From positions 1-64,000 of the forward strand of contig JBFLZW010000033.1 of assembly GCA_040755755.1 (NCBI GenBank): a stretch of 64,000 bases of DNA, written 5' to 3'. The first letter of the stretch is position 1. Each line of letters starts with the position of its first letter. Below the pieces are notes generated by a model. The model saw nothing but the letters and a program-made list of their open reading frames with translations. It was not told the origin of the DNA and searched no databases. Made by a program: the position numbers and the translations under genes. The DNA comes from a bacterium (lineage in GTDB: Bacteria > SZUA-182 > DTGQ01). Positions 25,778 through 34,289 of the stretch are shown here, one piece after another.

Positions 25778-27286
25778 TCAATTGAACATCCCTGTTTGTA
25801 ACTTTTTATATTCATCCGATGGTCTGATCTCAGACAATATCCTGCCTTCATTCATCACCAGAATTCTATCTGCATACTCCACGGCTGTTTCCAGGTGGTG
25901 AGTAATAAAAACCGTACTTATGCCTGTGTCCGCAAGTTCCCTCAAGTAACCCATGAGACCCTGAATATGAACCCTGTCCTGTCCACAGGTGGGTTCATCG
26001 AGCAGCACCAGTTCAGGACGCAGGGAAAGAATAGATGCCGCAGCGACTCTCAACCTCTGGCCTTTGCTCAAACCCTGGGGAATATCTTCGACAAGATGCG
26101 TGATATTGAGGGACTTCAGGATATCTGAGACAACCTGGTTCATAAGCTCTGGCGGGAAAGAGAGGGCCTTCGGCCCGAATTCCACTTCCTGCCGGACAGT
26201 TGAAGAAAACAGCAAAAGGTCCGGATTTTGAAACATGGTTCCTACCTTACCGGCCAGGCCATAAGGGTCAGGCCGGTAATGGCCGTTTCCTGAGACCATG
26301 ACCTTTCCTTTTTCAGGCTTGAGAATAGCAGCCAGGTGAAGGAGAAGGGTCGATTTACCGGCACCGTTGTTGCCGACAATAGCTACCATTTCTCCCCGCC
26401 GGATTTTCACCGAGACACCCTTCAAACTGTAGTCGGACTTTTTCGAGTAGCGAAACCAAAGACCCTCGGCAGCAACAGACACGGAGTCGTCCTGTTGACG
26501 AGCATATCGAGCTGAAAGCTTCCCTGGAAGATCAGCCAGGGTCAGCCTTTGAGACAAGGGAGGGATGAGCCCAAGTTCATCAAAGAGTGCGGTTTGTCTG
26601 ACAGCCTCCTCCCTGGGCCGGTCCAGGAGAATTTTCCCCTCTTTCATTACCATGACCCGGCTTACCAGATGAATAACCTCCGGGAGACGATGTTCAACTA
26701 TTATAATGGTCATTCCATTCTTATTTAAGGTCCTCAGCACCGACAATATTTCCCTGGCGCCCTGTGGGTCTAACTGACTTAAGGGTTCATCCAGGACCAG
26801 AATCTGCGGCTGCATGGCCAGGACTGAGGCAATGGCTATTCTCTGTTTTTCCCCGCCGGAGAGCGTTGAAGTAGTCCGCTTTCTTAAGGAGTGCATGTTT
26901 ACCATAGCCAGGGAACATTTGATCCTGGTTTCAATCTCTTCTTTACTCAGGCACAAGTTTTCCGGCCCAAAGGCGATCTCATCCTCAACCAGGGTGGAGA
27001 AGAGCTGATCTTCAGGGCTTTGAAAGACCATACCCACTGTCCGGGTCAACTCTCTCATGGAACTTTTTTTTGTATCCAGTCCGCAGACATTTACGCTTCC
27101 CTCCATGCAGCCGCCGGACTCGTGGGGAATAAGACCATTCAGTGTCCTGAGCAAGGTGCTTTTACCGCATCCCGTAGGGCCGGTCAGGAGAACAAACTCT
27201 CCCTTTTTTATGGTGAAGTTGATCCCTATAAGACTGGGAAGGTTTCTCCCTGAATAGGTAAAGGTAAGTTCACAGGCCGCAATCAC
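25778..27286 (-). CDS. ECF transporter fused double ATPase (second set)
   Basis: A 502-residue protein with two ABC domains. The first has GPTGCGKST, LSGGEKQ and ILVLDEPLSQLD. The second (from about residue 275) has GNNGAGKST, LSKGQRL and LVLLDEPTCGQD. The start is a GTG at 27286 with GGAGG upstream, 14 bases after the S-component stop. It should energise the large S component encoded before it. Confidence 0.86.
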   Translation of the reverse strand: MIAACELTFTYSGRNLPSLIGINFTIKKGEFVLLTGPTGCGKSTLLRTLNGLIPHESGGCMEGSVNVCGLDTKKSSMRELTRTVGMVFQSPEDQLFSTLVEDEIAFGPENLCLSKEEIETRIKCSLAMVNMHSLRKRTTSTLSGGEKQRIAIASVLAMQPQILVLDEPLSQLDPQGAREILSVLRTLNKNGMTIIIVEHRLPEVIHLVSRVMVMKEGKILLDRPREEAVRQTALFDELGLIPPLSQRLTLADLPGKLSARYARQQDDSVSVAAEGLWFRYSKKSDYSLKGVSVKIRRGEMVAIVGNNGAGKSTLLLHLAAILKPEKGKVMVSGNGHYRPDPYGLAGKVGTMFQNPDLLLFSSTVRQEVEFGPKALSFPPELMNQVVSDILKSLNITHLVEDIPQGLSKGQRLRVAAASILSLRPELVLLDEPTCGQDRVHIQGLMGYLRELADTGISTVFITHHLETAVEYADRILVMNEGRILSEIRPSDEYKKLQTGMFN

Positions 27287-27300
27287 TGCTCATCCCTCCA

Positions 27301-28962
27301 CTAGCCTCCGATGATGGAGAGCCTCCTGCTTAAGGTAAAACCTAAAGGCACGGCTATGAGCGTATATAAAAAACCGCTGACGAAAAGATAGACCGCTATA
27401 TACCAGGTTGCATAGTAAAGACGATAGAGAAGCATAAAGATATTAAAATTTACATAAGAAATCAGCATATCCCCCAAGCCGCATACAAGAGCAGTTATCC
27501 ACACGGTGCGGGCAGGCATCTGCAGGCGGCCACAACTGGCCGTCCCTCCCATCGTTCTCCTGGTCAGGCCACACAGGTAATAGGCTGTCTCAAGGGTAAG
27601 GGCAGCTACCCCCATATTGAGAAAGGATGTGGCGGAAAATCCTCCGAACAAAAGATCACTCATCAGGGACTTGATAATAATGACCAGGGTAATCGCTCCC
27701 GGCTTTGGAATAAGGACTACCAAGGAAGTGAGCAGCATGTAGAAAATAATTTCATGAAAAAAGCCGGTAATGAAGAAACTGAAAGGCCCAAGGAAAATAT
27801 GGGCAAATCGCCATAAAAGGGTTCCCGGTACATTCACCACGGCAAAGATAATCGTGCCGAAAAGGGCAATGGTAATCAATTCGCGGGTCTTCAGCCGCAA
27901 AAAATAGTTTCTCTTCAGATAGATAAGGAGTATCATTCCCACGGCCGCAGCCAGGGAAAAGAGCGTCATGATGAGCGGCCCCCATTTGGGTGATGAAACC
28001 TCGATCGGGTAATCATAGTGGCCGATTATGCTGTCTGTCCCAAAATGCCTGAGGCTGAGTCGGGCCAGATAGTGACCGGGCAGGGCCATACCGTCCCGGG
28101 CATAGATGGGCAGAACCACTTTTTCCTGATCCCTTGGGGGAAGACAAACCATTTGATATACTCCATCGACTCGCCGGCCAAGGCCCTCATGACCTTGAGG
28201 AAGAACCGGATCGAACCCGGCTACTTTCAGTCTGGTTCGAGGATCGAGAAAATCAAGCCTGGCCAAAAGATTCACTCTGTCTTCCAGCTTGCTGGTAATA
28301 CCTACCGCCGCATAGGCGGAGGGTGTGGGATCTTCATGGTGCTCACCTCCCAGCCAGCGAGCTAACAGGTTCTCGGTATGCAACAGGATCGTGTTTTTCT
28401 TCAGTCTTTTTTGTGGCAGGCCCTGTTCGTCAGCGGGAATAATGAAATCGGTTACTCCAAGAGATTGCTGCAATATTCGCTCATTTAACACCTTTACGGA
28501 GATGACCTTTTGCATACACCAGGACTGCCCGTCTGACACACCATGAATTGTGGCCTGTGCGGCAAGATGCACAGAACCATTTTCGGCAATTCCCTGCGGG
28601 AGATGAATCTCAATTACTCTAAACCATTGATCACCCCTGGTCATCAAAAGGAAGTTTGCCTTCAGCTTCAAACCGGCAGAATTTTTTTCCACGCTCATGT
28701 CGGGAGGAGTTTTTTGAAGTACAAGATGGGCCGGGACCTGGAGTTGGTAATCAATTTCGAGTTTGCCAGGATATCGGCTCTCAACCCGAAGGAGCCCGCT
28801 CACAGTGCTGTTTTCACATACCCATCCGCTCTTCCCCTGACCGTAGGGGATCTCATGGCTGAATACGATTGGAAAATCGGTGGCGAAAACCACAGCCGGA
28901 AAGAGGGTAACCATAGCCAAAAGAGTGATCCAAAGCATTCGACCATACCAGGATTTTTTCAT
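27301..28962 (-). CDS. ECF S component fused to a large extracytoplasmic domain
   Basis: A 553-residue protein. A signal peptide (residues 1-27) leads to about 300 residues of beta-rich extracytoplasmic sequence with two cysteines near 49 and 151 and a GGEHHEDP segment. A membrane helix near 335-355 follows, then six or so further helices of S-component type (from ELITIALFGTIIF near 370). S components are usually about 200 residues without such a domain. The ectodomain may receive a ligand from the TonB receptors encoded upstream, replacing a binding protein. This is inferred from topology. Confidence 0.7.
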   Translation of the reverse strand: MKKSWYGRMLWITLLAMVTLFPAVVFATDFPIVFSHEIPYGQGKSGWVCENSTVSGLLRVESRYPGKLEIDYQLQVPAHLVLQKTPPDMSVEKNSAGLKLKANFLLMTRGDQWFRVIEIHLPQGIAENGSVHLAAQATIHGVSDGQSWCMQKVISVKVLNERILQQSLGVTDFIIPADEQGLPQKRLKKNTILLHTENLLARWLGGEHHEDPTPSAYAAVGITSKLEDRVNLLARLDFLDPRTRLKVAGFDPVLPQGHEGLGRRVDGVYQMVCLPPRDQEKVVLPIYARDGMALPGHYLARLSLRHFGTDSIIGHYDYPIEVSSPKWGPLIMTLFSLAAAVGMILLIYLKRNYFLRLKTRELITIALFGTIIFAVVNVPGTLLWRFAHIFLGPFSFFITGFFHEIIFYMLLTSLVVLIPKPGAITLVIIIKSLMSDLLFGGFSATSFLNMGVAALTLETAYYLCGLTRRTMGGTASCGRLQMPARTVWITALVCGLGDMLISYVNFNIFMLLYRLYYATWYIAVYLFVSGFLYTLIAVPLGFTLSRRLSIIGG

Positions 28963-28972
28963 GAGAGTCCCG

Positions 28973-30742
28973 TTAATTGATCAAAAGAGTTCGATGCCGT
29001 CCTGCTATTTGTCTGAATTCAGGTCTGGGATCAATATCGATTGGCCCTTCAACAGCACCAATATATTGGGCATCAGGAGAGATGTCACAGGTCAGCGTTA
29101 TCCCTTCCACAGAGTAAAACCAGACCTGCTTTTCCGCACTCCTATTGGTCCCGGTCAGGTCAAAGCAGTAGATACCGGCATTTTGCCTGCTTTGATTCAC
29201 ATAGTCATGGATCATGCCCACTATCAGATACCTGCCTTCGGCGCTCAGGCGCAGCGTCTCCATTCCTCCCCCTCCTCGCCAGATCCAGCAGGGGGTCCCC
29301 TGGGGATCGAGCTTATAAAGGGTATTTTCCTGGGGGTGAGCTACCTGTGGGGGTCTGCCCCTTTGCCCGGATGCAGGCGCTATATAGGTCGTTCCTATCT
29401 TGGCGATGATACTCCCATCATTGAGCGCCACTACCGTACCTCCGGAAGCGTAGAGAGGAATCCCGCTTATCTCGATGGGAGCGGAAAGCGCTTTTTCATA
29501 GATCAGGACAGGTTTTCTTGCCTTGAGTCCGGCCTGATGGTCATAGAGGAACAGTCTGCCGTCATTGGAGGTACAGGCCAAAAATCTTCCGTTGGGAGAA
29601 AGATCGAGGCTGCTTCCGACCGAGGTGGTGTAAAAACCGTAGTGACCAAGGGGCGTAAGATCCCAGGAAAAAAGAAGGTGGCCGGTGTGAGCATCGAGAA
29701 TATACAGGGAATTTTCCGAATACTGCTGAACAATTTTGCCGTCAGCCGATCCCCCCCAACCGGAAAAAACTATCGTCTTTCCTTCTTCATCAACAGCCAG
29801 CTTCAACACAGCGGTGTCTATAAGGTTGGTCGTGGCATCCTTGTTTGCAGCCGGAAACTGCCACAACTTTCTGCCACTTGGAATATCAAAGGCATACACA
29901 ACCGATTTTCTGGGATAGAAAAATTCGGTGCCGTGCTCGGTTTTGAGGGTATCTTTCCATCCTCGCTGTGCAGAGACAAAAAGCGTATTCCGCCTGACAG
30001 CCAGGTATTTGACATTGGGCTGATATGAATAGTAACTTTCTTTCGTGGTGCCCAGTTCCCGGGCTGTGCTGTAACTCCAGCATAATCTGCCGCTTGAAGT
30101 TTCAAAACAGTAAAGCTTTCCATCCGGTCCGGCCTCTCCTGCCAAAAGGTACCGGTTGTCCCCGGAAAAAGCTATGGCTCTGCCCACACCGGCAGGGATA
30201 TGGAAGTTCAGTATCGTTTTCCCATACCTGTCCCATAATCGAATGGTTCGATCAAAACTGGCTACACCGATCATCCCATCGGAAGATACGGCTATCTCCT
30301 CATAGATCACCTTGCTCCAGTCATTGATTTGAGCATATTTCGACTCCTCCCCAGCAGATTTGGTCAATCCCTCGGCCTTGCCCAGGGGGCTCTCCCAGAG
30401 AAGAAAAGCAGAGGGAGACAGAGGCGCACGGATCTTCTTCTCAAGGGTTCCTCCCCCATGGCTGATACTGAGAGTATAGTCCCTGTTTTCCTTCCAGGCG
30501 AAATTCAACAGGAGGGCATCCATCCTGGAATCGACAAAAGGAATCTCGACACTCTGCTTCGGGTTGTCCGAGGCAATAGTTACCTTTTGAAGGCTTATCT
30601 TTCGAGAGATACTCACTCCCAAACCGCATCGAGTAAATACTATCTCCCTGATCCTGGCATCTTTGTCCCTCCTGCATCCAGGGGCAGAAATACTCAGGAA
30701 AAGGAAAGCCACAAGGAGGATCAATCGATCTTTGTTTTTCAT
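28973..30742 (-). CDS. Beta-propeller lipoprotein
   Basis: A 589-residue protein with a signal peptide ending in a lipobox-like SAPGC near residue 23, so probably membrane-anchored outside the cytoplasm. After a 130-residue beta domain it has repeated WD40/PQQ-type blades (GMIGVASFDRTIRLWDRYG, GKLYCFETSSGRLCWSY, NSLYILDAHTGHLLFSWD, YVNQSRQNAGIYCFDL). No active-site residues are evident. It is tucked between a TonB receptor and an ECF S component, so a scaffold or ligand-relay role in the envelope is possible. Confidence 0.65.
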   Translation of the reverse strand: MKNKDRLILLVAFLFLSISAPGCRRDKDARIREIVFTRCGLGVSISRKISLQKVTIASDNPKQSVEIPFVDSRMDALLLNFAWKENRDYTLSISHGGGTLEKKIRAPLSPSAFLLWESPLGKAEGLTKSAGEESKYAQINDWSKVIYEEIAVSSDGMIGVASFDRTIRLWDRYGKTILNFHIPAGVGRAIAFSGDNRYLLAGEAGPDGKLYCFETSSGRLCWSYSTARELGTTKESYYSYQPNVKYLAVRRNTLFVSAQRGWKDTLKTEHGTEFFYPRKSVVYAFDIPSGRKLWQFPAANKDATTNLIDTAVLKLAVDEEGKTIVFSGWGGSADGKIVQQYSENSLYILDAHTGHLLFSWDLTPLGHYGFYTTSVGSSLDLSPNGRFLACTSNDGRLFLYDHQAGLKARKPVLIYEKALSAPIEISGIPLYASGGTVVALNDGSIIAKIGTTYIAPASGQRGRPPQVAHPQENTLYKLDPQGTPCWIWRGGGGMETLRLSAEGRYLIVGMIHDYVNQSRQNAGIYCFDLTGTNRSAEKQVWFYSVEGITLTCDISPDAQYIGAVEGPIDIDPRPEFRQIAGRHRTLLIN

Positions 30743-30768
30743 GTTCTTTTCCCGATTATATCTGAAGG

Positions 30769-32553
30769 TTAAAATCCATATTTTATTCCTGCCGTGCAGG
30801 CAAGCGGTTCTCCCGGATAGCCGTCTCCTATCTCATAATCTCTATCCAGGATATTGGTCAGCTTGAGAAAGAGATTTACCTTTTCAAAAGCACAGTCCGC
30901 TTTAGCATCGACCACAAAATAACTGCCGACATATTCCGAGTTATCAGCTTTGGTGAACTTTTTTGAGGTATACCGCGAAGTCAAGCCGAGCGACAATCTG
31001 TCAAGCGGCTTCAGGTAAAGATCAAAATTCCCCTTATGCTTGGCGGTATAGGTGAGCTGTTTGCCGGTTTCATCATCTTCGGCCAATACAAAGGTATAGG
31101 AGCATTTTACCTGGAGAAATCGGTGAAAATTCCCGGTAGATGCCGCTTCGATTCCCTTCTGGGTGACCGAACCCAAATTCACGTAGGTGCCAAAGCCATC
31201 ACTCCTCTTAATATAAGTGATGCGGTCATCTATGGTATTCCAAAAAAAGGAAAGATTTCCCTCCAGGGCATCTATTATCTGAGAGGAAAAACCAAGGCTG
31301 TAATTCAAAGCCTTTTCCATCCCGAGATCCGGGTTCGGCTTACTGAAAGTGCTCTCATAATACCTTTGGTAAAAGCTCGGTGTGTTATTCGATCTGTTTA
31401 CCGAAAGCCAGACTGCAACCGCAGGATGCTCATACTTAAGTTGTAGCTGTGGATAGACGGCAGAAGGAAATTCCGAGTAGCCGCTCCAGCGCAGCCCAAG
31501 ATCGGCTTTCAGCGGCACGCTCTCAAATCGAACCTCCTTGACGGTATAGAGCGCATATTTTCGCTCTTTCCTGGACGCAACCGAAGTCCCTTCTGCATGG
31601 GCTGTCTCAAAGCAGGCCCCAAGATTAATCATTCCCACTGGTTTTGGAGAAAGAGCCGTCGTCAGCTCTTCATTCGCAACCCAGCTTTGCAGATTGGTTT
31701 TCAGGTGCTTATCCGGATCCTGGAAATTTTTTTCAAAACTGCTATAAGTAGTGGCACTTTTAACTCTTCCTATTGGCAGGAGAAGAGTTGATCCAAGGGT
31801 TTCATCATGAGATTCGGCCCTTGGAGTAGGAGCATAGGATTTGCCGGGTGATTCGTCATCTTGTTTGCTGTAATCGAAAGACAGACTCATTATTTTTTCC
31901 CTGTCGATATCGTGGCTTATTCGTGTTCCGATCCGTTTGGAGGAACTGTGGTCATTCTGCCGGAAACCATCGGATTCTTCCAGCCCTGTTGAAAGCCCCA
32001 TACCGAGGGACCCGATCTTTCGACGAAGGTTAAGGTCATAGAGCTGGCTGTTAAAACTGCCGAAAGCTGCCTCAATAGAGCCGCCACCACCATCGGATAC
32101 CTTCCTCGTGGTAATGCTGATAGTACCACCGCTGATGTTGTCACCATAAACGACGGAGCCCACACCCTTATTAACCTCTATCCGGTCGATCTCGTGCAGG
32201 GAGACAATATTCCAGTCAACTCCTCTATGAGCGTCTGCCGGATTGTTAAGGGGCCGCCCGTTTAAGAGTACCAGAATCCCTGTTGCGCTTGCCCCTCTGA
32301 AGCTAATGCCCGAATCAGTGGCACTTACTCCCGGTAATTGATTTAAGAGCTCTATTATGCCGTGTACATTGAGTTTTTCGATATCCTCGCGGGTAATCAC
32401 CATCTTATCTGCACTCGATTCCTCTTCACGAGAAACACTCTCTTTTTCTTCCGTCAAACCCATCCGGGAAGACAGGAGCAGATACATGGCAAGGAAAACG
32501 GTTCCCACGGTTTTCATCGATTTTCCCCTGTCCAGGCTCTTTTTCTTTTGCAT
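30769..32553 (-). CDS. TonB-dependent outer-membrane receptor 2 (short)
   Basis: A 594-residue receptor with a signal peptide and plug (ITREDIEKLNVHGIIELLNQL, then SFRGASATGILVLLNGRPLN, IEVNKGVGSVVYGDNISGGTISITTRK). The barrel is shorter than in the other two receptors, close to BtuB size, and ends in GIKYGF. AAGGTGG precedes ATG 32553; ATG 32517 also leaves a good signal sequence. No clear TonB box was seen. It follows the ABC exporter pair in the chelatase operon. Confidence 0.85.
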   Translation of the reverse strand: MQKKKSLDRGKSMKTVGTVFLAMYLLLSSRMGLTEEKESVSREEESSADKMVITREDIEKLNVHGIIELLNQLPGVSATDSGISFRGASATGILVLLNGRPLNNPADAHRGVDWNIVSLHEIDRIEVNKGVGSVVYGDNISGGTISITTRKVSDGGGGSIEAAFGSFNSQLYDLNLRRKIGSLGMGLSTGLEESDGFRQNDHSSSKRIGTRISHDIDREKIMSLSFDYSKQDDESPGKSYAPTPRAESHDETLGSTLLLPIGRVKSATTYSSFEKNFQDPDKHLKTNLQSWVANEELTTALSPKPVGMINLGACFETAHAEGTSVASRKERKYALYTVKEVRFESVPLKADLGLRWSGYSEFPSAVYPQLQLKYEHPAVAVWLSVNRSNNTPSFYQRYYESTFSKPNPDLGMEKALNYSLGFSSQIIDALEGNLSFFWNTIDDRITYIKRSDGFGTYVNLGSVTQKGIEAASTGNFHRFLQVKCSYTFVLAEDDETGKQLTYTAKHKGNFDLYLKPLDRLSLGLTSRYTSKKFTKADNSEYVGSYFVVDAKADCAFEKVNLFLKLTNILDRDYEIGDGYPGEPLACTAGIKYGF

Positions 32554-32567
32554 CTTCCACCTTCTTT

Positions 32568-33302
32568 CTAACTTCCCTTTTTTTTGATAGACACAACAGC
32601 CAAAATGAAGAAAATCAGGGCATAAGTCATAAGAACTCCAAATGAGAACAGGGAATATTCCCCCTTTAAAATGGACATGCGCATCAGTTTTGAGGAGTGG
32701 GTCAGGGGAAGGATGCGGATAATTGCGTTAACTCCGGATGGGAGATTGTCGGTGGTGAAGAAGGTCCCGCACAAAAAGGTCATAGGCATAATGACAAATC
32801 TGGAAAAATTGGATAAATCCTCATGGGTCTCGATGATCATGGCTGCAAACACCCCTAACCCCGAGAAAATAAAACAGGTAAGGAAAAGTGCAAGGAAAAA
32901 CCAAAGATTCAGATGGAGCTTGACCTTGAAAAAAAAGGAAACCACCAGGACAAGAAAAGAGGCCAATAATCCCCGGAAGGCACCGGTAAAAATATACCCC
33001 AGAGCAACGGATAGGGGATGTACGGGAGCAATTTGTACTTCCTCATAGGTCTTAAAATAGATACGGCTTATATTGAGATTGGTGGCAATGCCGTTAAAGC
33101 TTGCTCCCATAGAGGTCAGAGAGACGATACCGGGGATGATAAATTCAAGATAGGTAACTCCGCCCATTTTCATGCCGTGCCCCAGTCCCCAGCCAAAGGC
33201 GGTCAGATAGAGCAGCGGGCTGACCAGGTTGGAGCTCATAAATTTGATAATAGTCCTTTTAAAAACAGCCAGCTCTCGCAAAAAAATGGTAACAGCATCC
33301 AA
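32568..33302 (-). CDS. ABC-2 type transporter permease
   Basis: A 244-residue membrane protein of the ABC-2 family, with the typical LTHSSKLMR motif near residue 205. The start is a TTG at 33302 preceded by GGGGGAAG, 12 bases after the ATPase stop. With that ATPase it forms an exporter (NodJ/DrrB-like). Its place between two import receptors suggests export of a ligand or a component needed for uptake. Confidence 0.82.
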   Translation of the reverse strand: MDAVTIFLRELAVFKRTIIKFMSSNLVSPLLYLTAFGWGLGHGMKMGGVTYLEFIIPGIVSLTSMGASFNGIATNLNISRIYFKTYEEVQIAPVHPLSVALGYIFTGAFRGLLASFLVLVVSFFFKVKLHLNLWFFLALFLTCFIFSGLGVFAAMIIETHEDLSNFSRFVIMPMTFLCGTFFTTDNLPSGVNAIIRILPLTHSSKLMRMSILKGEYSLFSFGVLMTYALIFFILAVVSIKKKGS

Positions 33303-33314
33303 GGTCTCTTCCCC

Positions 33315-34181
33315 CTATTCTCTGATCCTGTGGCCGGTCAGCTCGATGAAAACATCTTCCAGATTGGATTGCCTGATCTCAAAATTACGGCTCAACTGTT
33401 TGGCATCCTCAATGGCTAAGGCTCTGGTAGGGAAAAATTTTCGTATGGTCTTTTGTTCTCCATCGAAATATTCGAGAGTGTACTCCCCTACCTTTTTTTT
33501 AATCTGATCCGGAGTGGCGAGTTCGATCAGATGGCCACGATCAATAATACCGACCTTCTCACACAGCATTTCCGCTTCTTCAATGTAGTGGGTAGTCAAA
33601 AGAATAGTTACCCCGTCTTTGTGCATCTTTTTGACAAGATCCCATATCTTGCGTCGAGTCTGGGGATCGAGCCCTACGGTAGGCTCATCGAGGAAGAGAA
33701 TACTGGGCCGGTGCATGAGTGCACGGGCGATAAGGAGGCGCCTTTTCATTCCGCCGGAAAATTTTTCCACCAGAATGTCCGCTTTTTCTGTAAGCCCTAC
33801 ATATTCCAACAATTCCGCGGCCCTGCGCTTAATTTCACGGTGGGGCATCTTGTACAATCGACCATTGAAGTAGAGGTTATGATAAGCGGTCAGGTCCTTG
33901 TTCAGATTCAGGTGCTGTGGAGCGACGCCGATTTCCCTTTTGACCGCCAGAGCATCTGTGGCGAGGTCATAGCCGTTGATATAAATCTTGCCGGTTGTAG
34001 GCTTGATCAGAGTAGTCAACATGCCGATGGTGGTGGTTTTCCCTGCACCATTTGGCCCCAGCAGCCCAAACAGCTCTCCCTGGCCGATCTCAAGGTGCAG
34101 GTTGTCTACTGCGGTGAGACGGTCAAATTTTTTGGTGATTTCCTTGAGCACGATCATGCTGCTCTTTTCCTGTTTATTCAT
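33315..34181 (-). CDS. ABC exporter ATPase (DrrA/CcmA-like)
   Basis: A 288-residue ATPase with GPNGAGKTT, FSGGMKRR, ILFLDEPTVGLD and a C-terminal extension (from about 225) typical of the DrrA/NodI group. ATG 34181 was chosen for the AGAGGG site upstream. It works with the ABC-2 permease that follows. The exported compound is unknown. Confidence 0.85.
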   Translation of the reverse strand: MNKQEKSSMIVLKEITKKFDRLTAVDNLHLEIGQGELFGLLGPNGAGKTTTIGMLTTLIKPTTGKIYINGYDLATDALAVKREIGVAPQHLNLNKDLTAYHNLYFNGRLYKMPHREIKRRAAELLEYVGLTEKADILVEKFSGGMKRRLLIARALMHRPSILFLDEPTVGLDPQTRRKIWDLVKKMHKDGVTILLTTHYIEEAEMLCEKVGIIDRGHLIELATPDQIKKKVGEYTLEYFDGEQKTIRKFFPTRALAIEDAKQLSRNFEIRQSNLEDVFIELTGHRIRE

Positions 34182-34289
34182 TCTTCCCTCTCGCCCCAAT
34201 TCGAAAGAAAAGTCGTGTCAACATGGCGAGGATGAGGGAAGATACCGCTGTGGTATCCTCCCTCATCTTCTCCCCTCTCCTCATGAGGA

